Shown here: in pieces, positions 11,481-21,800 of the stretch
Position numbering within the stretch: the stretch's first letter is position 1
Layout of the letters: every line of letters begins with the position of its first letter
NCBI RefSeq assembly: GCF_932526225.1
Contig: NC_064035.1
Coordinates: 11,581,296-11,645,295 of the forward strand
Length of the DNA: 64,000 nt
Reading direction: 5' to 3'
Origin: Nematostella vectensis
Lineage: Eukaryota; Cnidaria; Anthozoa; Actiniaria; Edwardsiidae
Position numbers and translations under genes: made by a program
Notes under the pieces: model-generated
What the model was told of the DNA's origin: nothing
The model's database searches: none
The model's input: only the letters and a program-made list of their open reading frames with translations

Positions 11481-11855
11481 AGTGCAGATGATGCTTGGCC
11501 TTACGGACTAATACTTCTCGCTTATGTTTAGATCAAAAGATCGATTGTTGCGGAACTTGCCGAGCAATTTTCAAGTCAGTTTGATGAACTCCGACAAGAA
11601 CTTCGAGTAAGTGGCTGAAAAAAGTCACTTAAAGCTGGTCAATATTCGATCTCTCTACTACTTTCTGAGCTTTCAAATCTTTTAAAACTTCATTTTTTTC
11701 TTCTCTCCATGTTTAGTGAGTAATTGTCTTGTTTAATGGATTAGGTTTTACAGTACAACCTAAAATAACCACCTCACGATCTTTTATAGGCAAAAGATGC
11801 AATCATCTCAGAACTCCAAGAGATGGTGACCTGTATACAAGCTCGAACAAGATAG
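4098..11855 (+). CDS. ITPRID/KRAP/TESPA1-family IP3-receptor-interacting protein
   Basis: Twelve exons: 4098-4146, 4286-4381, 4569-4872, 5590-5754, 6471-6675, 7328-7594, 8080-9234, 10071-10195, 10801-10948, 11180-11317, 11532-11606, 11790-11855. All junctions are GT-AG, phases agree throughout, and the total of 2793 nt gives 930 aa. Exon 5 encodes LLLDLGFG (about residues 223-230) followed by PLRFLQAPS, which I recognise from memory as the core of the KRAP/TESPA1 IP3-receptor-binding domain. Exon 6 has a second RIPARF-like string. Exon 7 (385 codons) is Ser-rich and probably disordered, with GESSGFEDED. Exons 8-12 encode a Leu/Gln/Glu-rich coiled coil like the C-terminus of the family. By homology it would tether IP3 receptors to actin or membranes; that is inference. 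The start is uncertain: an acceptor at 4085/4086 would also keep the frame, making 4098 part of an internal exon. The exon 4 donor (GG|GTTTGT) is weak but is the one that fits the phase. Confidence 0.72.
4873..5589. other. intron 3 of gene 1
   Basis: A 717-bp intron. An open frame at 4926-5318 looks accidental: it has no splice continuity and low-complexity composition. No element termini were recognised. Confidence 0.5.
5765..5910. mobile_element. GGCGCGTAC-type MITE, short copy
   Basis: This element of about 146 bp begins AGGCGCGTACACAGGGGGG and ends GCCAATCCTGGC, with internal C-rich blocks and a conserved AAGTGGGTCATTTCTTAT segment. Related copies lie at about 19300-19535 and 49737-50550. 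It starts about 10 bp after the exon 4 donor of gene 1, unusually close to a splice site. Confidence 0.6.
6162..6525 (+). repeat. 182-bp tandem duplication overlapping exon 5 of gene 1
   Basis: Two near-identical 182-bp units, 6162-6343 and 6344-6525. The unit contains the intron end, the splice acceptor (CCCTAG) and the first 55 nt of exon 5. The second copy continues into the true exon. The first copy has the acceptor and the same first codons, then runs back into intron sequence, so it is a truncated pseudo-exon with an intact acceptor. The copies differ by only a few bases. Confidence 0.9.
6960..7300 (+). mobile_element. tRNA-derived SINE
   Basis: The head (6960-7050) can form a 7-bp acceptor stem (GGGAGCC with GGTTCCC), has an A-box-like TGGCGCGGTTGG and a B box GGTTCGATTCC. 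It is followed by a tRNA-unrelated body with a GGGTTTTTCTCCGGGTTCTC block and an ATTTATTTAAATTTATTTAA tail. This is the layout of a pol III SINE. Similar CTCCGGTTTTCCTCCC bodies are known to me from SINEs of other animals. It lies in intron 5 of gene 1 in the sense orientation. Confidence 0.75.
7595..8079. other. intron 6 of gene 1, nothing else seen
   Basis: AT-rich intron between a GAG|GTATTT donor and a TTTTAG acceptor. No element or RNA was recognised. Confidence 0.6.
9235..9782. other. 5' part of intron 7 of gene 1
   Basis: Begins at a GTAAGT donor. No repeats or conserved signals are seen before the 31-bp minisatellite that fills the rest of the intron. Confidence 0.5.
9783..10058 (+). 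repeat. 31-bp minisatellite in intron 7 of gene 1
   Basis: About nine copies of a 31-bp unit (TTGATATGGTAACCAGTCCT plus TTACAAGTATG) with a few substitutions and one shortened copy. The array ends about 12 bp before the exon 8 acceptor, so it replaces the normal polypyrimidine and branch-point region. Confidence 0.9.
11336..11480 (+). repeat. (GACA)n microsatellite
   Basis: Imperfect ACAGACAG repeats, with a pure GACA run at about 11424-11480, in intron 10 of gene 1. Confidence 0.9.
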
Positions 11856-12530
11856 TTATTTTGAATCACAATAGAAAATAATATGATGAGATGTTAAAAG
11901 AATATTTATTACATTTGTAAAATTAAAGGTTTTTTCTATTGATATGTCAGCGGTAAAATGGATAATCATTTGTCATGCCACTGTTAGCCCCTCCCCCCCA
12001 TAGGTAGATTGTATACCGGGTCGGATCTAATTACTCATCCAGCTGTTCTTGATAGGTCACTGATCTAACAATTTGTCGCGTCAGCAAAGTTAAGCAGGCG
12101 ATGCACACGGACAGTACCTCACGTCCCTCAGACATTTATTTTCTTCAAACAAAGTGACTTTTCATTTATTTTACTAAAAAATGAGGGTGGATATCTACCC
12201 AATCCACCCCCTGTATTCGCCCTCGGTATATATCATCTCATTACGCCAGCCATCTAATTCTATATTCTCTAATTAAACTATCGCTATTCCTTCTTCAGCA
12301 ACACTTATTTTTCCTTTGTTATAAAATCATAGTTTGTTTTACATGTTACTGTTTACACAGTTCTCCCCTTTAAGTAATCTAATCGTATTTTTTGCATGTA
12401 TAAATTTTCACACAGTTCTCCTGTAAGTAATCTAATCGTTTTTACATGTGTGATAGTTTGTTTTACATGTTAGTAAGTAATCTAATCGTATTTTTTCACA
12501 AGTAGCCCAGGCTCACGGCAAGTGTAGGTT
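11856..12530. other. 3' flank of gene 1
   Basis: Contains the probable 3' UTR (a possible ATTAAA polyadenylation hexamer at about 11922) and then AT-rich spacer. A short diverged repeat with AGTAATCTAATCG and ACATGTTA blocks recurs at 12370-12490 and again at 13010-13040, on either side of the 18-bp minisatellite. Confidence 0.45.
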
Positions 12531-12535
12531 TATTA

Positions 12536-12880
12536 CAGAGTTTGTATGAGCGTACAGAGTTTGTATGAGCGTACAGAGTTTGTATGAGCGAACAGAGTTT
12601 GTATGAGCGAACAGAGTTTGTATGAGCGTACAGAGTTTGTATGAGCGTACAGAGTTTGTATGAGCGAACAGAGTTTGTATGAGCGTACAGAGTTTGTATG
12701 AGCGTACAGAGTTTGTATGAGCGAACAGAGTTTGTATGAGCGTACAGAGTTTGTATGAGCGAACAGAGTTTGTATGAGCGAACAGAGTTTGTATGAGCGA
12801 ACAGAGTTTGTATGAGCGTACAGAGTTTGTATGAGCGAACAGAGTTTGTATGAGCGTACAGAGTTTGTATGAGCGAACAA
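12536..12880 (+). repeat. 18-bp minisatellite
   Basis: About 19 copies of the 18-bp unit ACAGAGTTTGTATGAGCG, which vary almost only at one position (GTA or GAA at the unit junction). Because 18 is a multiple of three and the minus strand has no stop in the unit, all three minus frames stay open. These open frames are an artefact of the repeat. Confidence 0.95.
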
Positions 12881-13296
12881 ATCTCATTGAAATAAATATG
12901 CTGATTTGAAAATAAAACAGTAGCTTTACGTTGCTGCTTCTCAAACCCGCTATTATTTGCCATTTTAAGCTGTTTTAGCCGCTGCAAATTTTTCCCGGGC
13001 TACCTGTTAGTTCTCCTGTAAGTAATCTAATCGTTTTTGACAAGTTTGTCTTTTCCCACAGTCCCCCCCCTGCCTGTGTTCTAATTTATTGTTTGTTGTT
13101 GTTTTGCATGTATGTGTTTCACACAGTTCTCTATCCAAGTTTGAAAATAATAGGACAAATACGCAGTAAGATTCTAAATGTTTTGTATAAAAAAAAAGCT
13201 AAACAACTAAGAGAGGTATTATTTGTAATATTTGTAATATTTGCCAAAATTGCGTGTATATCGAGATGTTTTTCACACTTGGTGAATTATTATACT

Positions 13297-13366
13297 ACCC
13301 TGGTTCCAGAGCCTCGAACTTCTCCCTATTTAGTGGCCAGCGAGCTCGAGGCTATAGAAACAGGGT
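13297..13366. repeat. 70-bp palindromic hairpin element
   Basis: Inverted arms ACCCTGGTTCCAGAGCCTCG and its near-complement CGAGGCTATAGAAACAGGGT surround a loop of about 30 bp. This is typical of a short foldback MITE. Confidence 0.65.
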
Positions 13367-15040
13367 ATTGTTGTACCGAATATCGTCATAAATATCGAGA
13401 TTTCCACCGATATATTTTTCTTAATTTTGCCGGCGCCGGACAAGAATAGCGTTATATCGGGGGTCCCACTGTACATACGACGTTTTTTCTTTAACCTAAA
13501 TGAGCTAAGACATAAAAAACGGCCAAGGCTGCAAATGAGTCGTCCCCAAAAAACACTCCCAGTAAATAAGCGACTACGAATAGTTTAAAAGGCATCATTT
13601 TAAAGGCTTTAAATGCTTTAGATAGCCTATGGTTCCAACCTTTTAGTAAAAACCGGTACATAAGATGTTTTTTTTTAAATCTTTTTATTCTCCATTTTTA
13701 CTTAGCAAAAATCATGATGAATAACCCTAACCACATTTTGTTCGAAACTAATTACATGAGTAGGACACCAACTTCACCACTAACATCTCGTTAAAATACC
13801 GTAACGGACATAACAGTTCACGTTTGGTCTCTGTTAGTACTTGATTCGCAATCATAACGTGAATATCAACAGCGATAATTGACATAGTTACACAAAATAA
13901 ACGGATTTACGGTTTCCTCCCTGATGTGCACGGATAATATAATCACTTCCCGCCAAATTTCACCGCCCTTTACTATGCGTTTTTCGTGGAGGGAACGTTA
14001 TAATCACTGCCCCGGTCCATATCTCATTATCCCAGTTGTTAAATAGGCAGCTTTTATATGGGGTTGCGTTGCGCTGTTGGTTGTCAAGGTTAAACAATCT
14101 TTGGTATTAGAGGTACGTTTCGATAGTATGTCAGTATTACCGCTGTATAATTAGGATCGGAATACAAGAGGTTACTGCTTGGGTTATTCCTAATCAGCCG
14201 CTCAGTGCAATGCGAATCAAAGGTGCGCTGAACGCACGGTATTGACATTAAAGATGTAGTGGCGGAGCATCCACTTGGCACTGCAGGGGGTCCACTCTTC
14301 GAGAAATCATTGACCCGCCCTTTATTACTTAAGATAACAACGCGACAAAAGAGGTACAAAAAATGTGATTCACTATTTTTCCAAACCCAGTATAAGGATT
14401 TTTATTATTAGCCAACGCAACCATGAAGAATAAAGGATTTTCTTGAAATCGCTTTCGATCGTCCAGATGACTGTAAGGGATTAAAGGACCGGCTATCTGA
14501 CGGTTCCTTAACAACCCTTCCCCCCACCACCACCACTACCACCCCCTAAAAAGATTTTAAATAATTGAAAAATATGAAAAATAAATAAATATTTAAAAAA
14601 TAGAAATTAAATAAATAAAATGCCGAATAATGATAATTAATGAAAAGAAATCGAGCGAGCGAGCCTCAATCTCTAAAACAGTGAAGAAGTCTTTGGCTAA
14701 AAGGAAAAGCGATATTTCAGAGGGAGGAAAAATAAACAGTAAAATGTAACGAGCCTCCCAGTCACATATCCATCGGTCTCGAAGGGTTTGTCTCGCGCGT
14801 TGAACTTTTCATTATTTTCACATCAGTGATAGCTATGAAATACAAGGGATGCGCGCGCTTAAGGGGGGGGGGGATGCATATCTTTATCCTCAACTTGAAA
14901 GTTCTCTAGAACCGCAGCTGTTGAGGGTTTTTTTGGTATTTCCGCCTCAATTACACGGCAAACCACCTGCTAAGTTTGTTAAGAGGCGATATATGATAAG
15001 GCAAAATTATTTGCAGCCCAATTTGGCAAGTAATTGATTA
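13367..15040. other. intergenic spacer between genes 1 and 2
   Basis: AT-rich DNA with short low-complexity blocks: a CCCCACCACCACCACTACC run near 14520 and an AAATAAATATTTAAA-rich stretch at 14560-14640. No exon was recognised. Confidence 0.5.
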
Positions 15041-15059
15041 TTAGTTATTACGTCACTCA

Positions 15060-15160
15060 GTCCGGTTTGCCTTATAAGTCCGCCGTCCTCCTGGCTCTTT
15101 CACTCACACGGTGACCACTCGACGCCCGTGCGAGACGACCCACAGCTCCAGCTATGCATG
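15060..15160 (+). promoter_or_regulatory. possible promoter and 5' leader exon of the SLC23 gene
   Basis: A TTATAAGT box near 15073 is followed about 30 bp on by a pyrimidine-rich stretch (TCTTTCACTCAC), a GC-richer leader, and ATGCATG directly before a strong GTAAGTAAGG donor at about 15161. If this is the first exon of the downstream transporter, the ATG at 15154 ends in phase 1. That does not match the phase required at 18872, so either it is noncoding leader or a small exon is missing from my model. Confidence 0.3.
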
Positions 15161-15161
15161 G

Positions 15162-18100
15162 TAAGTAAGGAGACAACCTCACTTTATGAAGTATTATTTG
15201 GATTATCAATATAAACTAGTTAACCGGGCTGGCGGCAATATTTTGAACATATCAATTTCATTGCTTTGTGTTTTGTCATATTGACAAACAAATTCAAACT
15301 TATCACTCGTTATCGAGTCACCTTAATTTTCTGGAAACTAGAAAAAAAGCTGTGCGGAATTGCGCTTATATGAGCAAAAAAAAAAACAATTTAAAAAAAT
15401 GCATTTTCTGTTACACTTGTTTAGCATATTTCCATATCATGCGATGTCTTTATTTTGGTGTGATTCGAGCATACAAACCCGGATTGATGACGAGTAGCCG
15501 TTTTGACTAGCAATTTAGTAACCATGCCACGCATGCTTTCAATGAGTTTGGTCATTTGAAAAAATGAATACTCTAAAACTTGCCACTTGCAGTACGGTCA
15601 TGGCTTTAGGTCCAACGTTGAATATCCATCGGAAAGATTGCTTTAACTTTGTTATCTATTGTGAGCACGTCTTCTTTTTTTTACAATAATTCAGTCGTTC
15701 GCCCGAAATGTTTAAATGTTATTAACACTAAATCGAACCATTGAGCATTTTGTAAATCGATTAAATGTTTTTTTGTTTACTGTTTTCTCGAGAATCCAAT
15801 CAAAAATAACTGCCTATCCATTTCACTCTCAAGGACCTTGCTGAAACCCTCGTGTTATTTGTAAATGAGCAGGCCATTCGAAAATATATGTTGGCGCGCG
15901 CGGTTATACATTATCATAAATTAGGCGGTATTTTATCTCGCGCGTACCTCTACTCAGACGCAAATAGTAAAGGTCAGCTTGCAGCAAATTGTACGCATTT
16001 CCCAGGTCTATTAAGTTTAGTTTCTTGTAATGGGTTCCAAATGCTGGTATGCCATCACATTTATTCATATTAAATAAAAATATGAAAAAAGATATGGATA
16101 AAACCAGGCCCCCTCTTTGCGTCGTCGTATGAATTCATGTTCCGATGCAAAGAAAACGTTTATGTTGTATATTCTACTGAATGACATGACAGAGCAAGGT
16201 TGTAGGCCCGTACACGCGTAAATATAACCAATACGTGTATGTATACGCTATGTGGCCTCGTGTGACTACTGGGCCCGAAAATTTCAGATCTTCCAGATCT
16301 AAAAACATTTTCCATTGACTAATTGAGTAACTGTGGTATGCAGAATTAAATTGTTCCTGAGGTATCGGACCTACAGGGTTATTTTGCTTTTTTAATATGG
16401 GGAGGGAAAAATCTTTTTTTTTTTTAACCTTTTTAATCAATCTGTTAAGGTTGTTAACTATTTCCTTCTCACGTAAATCAGATTAAATCTACACGAATTT
16501 TTTTTTATATAAGAACCTTTTTTATAATAACGTCCAGCCTGAGATTTTACCAAATTTAAAGAACATGCTAAGAACATGCCGAGGCTCAGATATCAGAAAA
16601 ATATTGCTTTTTATGCGTTCTAAAATTCAGAATCAAATTGTGCTCATAATAACACTCTTATATATTATTGCTATTGATCATTTTTAAAATTCTCTTCCTA
16701 ATAATATTTCATTGGGTATTATACCCTAAAATTTAAGAACATCGTTAAGAACATATTCATCCTTAAAATGCTCCAAAAATATAAGAACGGCCCAGCCTCA
16801 ACTGAAAATTTGACGTTCTTATAAAACTAAGGTTGTAATTGTCTAATTTAGCACGCATAACTTGGGTTTGTCACACACCCCTCCTGGTCACAGTGCCTGC
16901 TCTACAGACGAGAATATCTGATTTCTCAGGTAGACCAAGCGGTGTAGGGGTACTGAACAAGAATCTTTTCTTATATTGAGGACGGGACGTCATATTATTC
17001 TTCCTTTGTAAAATCCCTATCAACTTAAAATCAGCCTTGTTTGCTGTCTAAATATATCCTTTTAGATCCTACTATAGAGACATGTATCCCAAGAAAAAAG
17101 GAAGCGGTACAAGTTTGATAACAATAGCTTTGACTGTTCCATATTTTCGTGCTTATTCGTATCAAAACCGGGATTTCTTAATAGCCCAATGCTTTTGAAT
17201 TGGCAAACTCAAGTTTTAAGAAACTGTCGAACACAATCAGCCATTCCCGCCGGCAACTTTGGTGTAACCCGCAGTTAAAAGGTTAAAGGTTTCGCGGGAA
17301 AATTATACTCTTTTTATGCTAAACGTTATTCTTTTTAAAAGTGAAGTCGAAGATTATTTTAAAACCTTGCCGGTCGGACATCATATGAAAAGGAGCAACG
17401 TTGAGATCTGCAACGAAGGTTAGCTAATGTTAGATCTTTAGTTTCTCTGCGATATACCACGATACAAAAACCCACATTTTGTCAGCTAATAAATCGTTCT
17501 GAAGTCAAGAGGTAATCCATAGAAAATCTTTGCTATGTCATGCTGTGCGTCTTAATGTGTTTTTTTGGGGGGGCCTAACTGGGTAACCTGCTAATGTAAT
17601 ATTGCATACTAGCTCCTTAAAAGTTAACTACGACTGCCTATTTATAAGATTTATAAATATTTGAATAAATTGTTGCTATATACCAAAATTACGTAAATGT
17701 CGAGCGTAGAATAAATAACAAAGAAATAGAGAGTGAAATTTAGATTTACCATTATGTGTGATTTTTTCTTGTGACCTATTCATGTATATCAATATTCAAC
17801 ATCGCGAATTAAAATAGTGACGGTTATTTCCCAAACTATAACTGGACTGATCTAGGGCCAAGAAAAACAATTTCAAGTATATATTTGCGTTAATGAATAT
17901 GAAACAGTTAGATTAAACGCTGACCTTTACAATGGTATTGGTATTACAATGAATTTTTTTTAAAACACATATACCTATTATATGAGCAGCCTTTCTTCAT
18001 TTTATGGCAGAAAAATCTAACGTTCTGGTTCATAAGTTAACAAGCGCTGCCTATAATACCACCTATGATATACAATCTATAAACCACCTGTTTTCTCCAT

Positions 18101-18299
18101 TCATTCATTAATTCACTCAAGGTATGTTAAAGATCCTTTTAGTTCCAGTGTCTGACGAAGTCTGCAACGGGGACGCTCCCTGCGCGATGGCAAAGGAAAC
18201 AATTGGGGCATCGAAACTAGGGAAGGTACGAGACCACCTATTCCAAATAAGGATGTATCCGAGAAGCTGTGTAATGCGCATGCTCCATTGGTAACAAAA
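15162..18299. other. probable first intron of SLC23 gene or spacer
   Basis: About 3.1 kb of AT-rich DNA without recognisable exon, RNA or element ends. If the leader exon at 15.15 kb is right, this is intron 1. Confidence 0.4.
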
Positions 18300-18455
18300 C
18301 AGGGCCGTAGCAGGGGCATTTTTTCAAAATGACCAGTAGGGCATCCTTGGATGCCAGTAGGGGCGTGGCTGTCTCCCCCCAATATTTTTTTAATGTTTCG
18401 ATATTTTGCCCCCCCCCCCCCCCCCCACAATCTTACGTGGCCTGCTACGGCTCTG
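18300..18455. mobile_element. CAGGGCCGTAGCAGG MITE, copy 1
   Basis: About 156 bp with terminal inverted repeats CAGGGCCGTAGCAGGGG and CCTGCTACGGCTCTG and a long internal C run. Other copies lie at 20087-20248, about 30505-30660 (opposite strand) and 56567-56750. The internal block with GGCGTGGCTGT is shared. Confidence 0.8.
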
Positions 18456-18871
18456 TCAAACAAATACGCAAAACGTAAATAAAAGCAACTCCAGGTTTAG
18501 AAAGTTGTAGGCGTTCTTGCTTGCGTTCTTGCATGTTTTATTCATATTAAACAATAAACAAAAGCCCTAAGAAGTTCAAAAGCGTTTCTTGGGGAAAAAA
18601 GTCAGGTAAAATTCAAACTGGATAGGAATTCCTTGTTCCGTTATGTATTCGTAGACCCGGCGGTCCGCAGTAGCTGATGGCTTTATCAAAGATAAAAGTC
18701 TTTTTCGAAGTTCGGGCTACCTGGATCTGTTTTCAAATGGGGTATAATGAAAATGCATTTCTTGCATTTATATCTCTAGACACATGCGTGAATAGTCCAT
18801 ACCAGCAAAATAGAAAATTAAACATCTAAACTTCAGGTTCAGGTTTTCCTTGTTTGTATTTTTTTCATTAG

Positions 18872-21800
18872 ATTTCCCACAGTGACAATAAAGATGTTCT
18901 CGCTAAGGAGGAGCTTGTTCCGCAAGGAAAGACCAAGAAGCAGCTGGCGAAGGAGCGAAGGAAAGCCTTGGGGTTGGCCTACGCCGTTGATGAGAACCCA
19001 CCCTGGTACATCTGCTTAATACTTGGATTCCAGGTAAACAACCCACAATGCCTTATTTTGAAATCCGTTTTCTTAATACTTTGTCGTGCTTCCTCTTCTT
19101 CTTCCCTTACCCTTCGACCACCTTCAGCCCACTTTCCTTCTTTTTTCCCTTTATTCCCCATTCCCCAACTTCCACCTCTTTTATTTCTATACTTAATTAA
19201 ACTTTCTTATGTCCTTGATGTCGTTTGCAGGCACTTTTTCACTTTCTCTTGTACTCTTCAAATTCTTCGATTCCCCTGTCTATTGAATTTTTATACTTTT
19301 CTATATAAAACATATGACTGCGCATCCCCCCTCTCAGCCAATACTGGGTACGTGCCTGGTCCTCTTGTTTCCATCTCGTTCTTCCTACTCTCCCCCTGCC
19401 TCTTCCTTCCTCCTCCTCCTTCCCATGGCGTACCCAGGATTCGATCACGGAGGATGGGCAGTGTAATATGGAAAATTGATAGTTTTTGTCGATCCTTCAA
19501 TAAGAATGACCCATTTTTAGGGGGTACGTGCCTGCTTCCCCGCTCAACCCGCCCTTCTGCTCCCCCTTTTTATCTCTCCCTCTCTTCCCACCTCATCCCC
19601 CTTGCTCCTCTTCCTCCTACCCCTTTCCCCTTGTCTTTCTGTCCCTCTCTCTTTCCCTCATCCCCCCACTGCTAGATCCCACATTTCCACCTTATCCCTC
19701 GTTCTTCATCCCTCCTTCTCTCCCCTTTCCGCTCCTTCGCCCTCTCTCCCCCTTCTACAACCGTATGCCAGCTCCAGTAACATAATGGTTATCCGATCTC
19801 TGTGTATTTGTTTGTTATTTCGTAGCACTATATGACCATGGTGGGCGGAACACTCTCTCAGCCTTTTATCCTCAGTGTTCCCATGTGTTTCTCCAATAAC
19901 CCTCTGGCCATCGCTGAGGTTCTTTGCACCATGTTTTTTGTCTCGGGGATTGCAACTATCATTCAAGCTACCTTTGGTGTACGGTAAGATCGAGATTACC
20001 GGGAATAGATTCGCCTCCTGGGAAAAAGTTATCTTACAGTCAGGGTATGCTTGGTGGTGGGTTGGAAAGACTTAACATATATACAACAGGGCCGTTAGCA
20101 GGGGGTGGGGCACTGGGGGCATGTGCCCCTTCAATATTTCCAAAAATTAAAAGGAAATGACCAGAAAAGGCGTGACTGTGCCCTTTAATATTTTCTTGAT
20201 GTTTCTGTATTGTGTCCCTCCAATCATACGTGGCCTGTTACGGCTCTGTACCATATGGAAAAAGTCAAATATTTGGCAATCCTTAATCAAGGAATGACCC
20301 ACTTTCTGGCGATCGAGTGGGGGTTGGGGCGAGGGGGAATGTTTGACGCGCCTGAAATACGCACACCCCAATATTGTGTTTGTCCACAGGTAGCCCAAGC
20401 TCTATCAGTGAGTAATTTAGAATTATTTCTTTCTATAGTGGATGTGATAGAGGGAATTCTAAATTTCACCGAACAGCGCAAAAGTGGCCCCAAATGCGCT
20501 CTAAACCGCTTAAACGTGGAAATAATAGACAACTACAAGTACTACATCAAGTTGGATTGAATTTATTACATTTTTATGGAAGACTCCTAGCATAAAGTAA
20601 CAACTCCATATGTTCTCTCTATTAACGGTCAATAAGCCGGTCGGTTCAAATTACTCATTGACAGCTTGGGCTACCTGTGGTTTGTCGCCAGCGGCTAGAG
20701 GATGCTTGATTTTTTGTGGCAAAATTTAAAATCCTACGCTTGGTTCAAATGTGGAAACAATTCAACTTGTGTGTTGCAAATCTGCAAGCTGCTATCGAAT
20801 GTTGAGACGCTAATATTTCAGTAAAAATTCATAATCACCGGCATAATATGTTTAATTACCCATCGTATATTTAGAAAAAAAGCTTCTGTGTTTTTCTCTT
20901 AATCTATTTTTACGAGTACTTTGTGTCTTTTGCAGTCTGCCTATTGTCCAAGGAGGAACGTTTTCATTTCTTGCTCCTATCTTTGCTATTCTCTCTTTGC
21001 CGAAATGGCAATGCCATCCAGTTGCTATGCCAACGAACAGCACGCTGAGCAATGGCACGTTGGAATTTGGTGAGGTTGACTGGAAAAGCAGGATGAGAGA
21101 GGTGAGCTAGACATTTTCTTTTCGACTTGCCCTACTAGTTTACGACTTGCCTTCTACACTCCTAGTTTACGACTTGCCTTCTACACTCCTAGTTTACGAC
21201 TCGTCTTCTACACTCCTAGTTTACGACTTGCCTTCTACACTCCTAGTTTACGACTCGCCTTCTACACTCCTAGTTTACGACTTGCCTTATACACTCCTAG
21301 TTTACGACTCGCCCTCTTTCCCTTCTAGTAAACGACTTGCCTTCTACACTCCTAGTTTACGACTTGCCTTCTACACTACTAGTTTACGACTTGCCCTCTC
21401 GCACTACAAAGTTGACGATATGCCCTCTTGGACCACTAGTTTACGACTTGCCGTCTTGCATTACAACTTGACGATATGCCCTCTTGGACCACTAGTTTAC
21501 GACTTGCCCTCTTGCATTACAAGTTGACGATATGCCCTAGCTCTTACACTACTAGTTTACGACTTGCCCCTTTGCCCTCTTGCTCTAATAGTTATACGAC
21601 TTGCCCCTTTGCCCTCTTGCTCTAATAGTTATACGACTTGCCCCTTTGCCCTCTTGCTCTAATAGTTATACGACTTGCTCTCTTGCACATCTAGTTTACG
21701 ATATGCCCTCCTCTTACACTACTACGACTCGCCTTCTTATACGACTCACTCTCTTGCACTACTTGTTTACGACTCGCCCTCTTTCCCTTCTAGTAAACGA

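Noticed and set aside
12496-12987. Three overlapping minus-strand open frames of 115-163 aa rich in SYKLCTLIQTL
   Set aside because: They are produced by the 18-bp minisatellite, which is open in all three frames. There is no start context, splice signals or unique sequence.
15154-15160. ATG as the start codon of the SLC23 protein
   Set aside because: Splicing from this exon to 18872 or 18883 gives the wrong phase, so it was kept only as a possible leader exon.
18968-19675. 235-aa plus-strand open frame
   Set aside because: It begins in a real SLC23 exon and runs through the donor at 19034 into polypyrimidine intron, giving Pro/Ser/Leu-rich translation.
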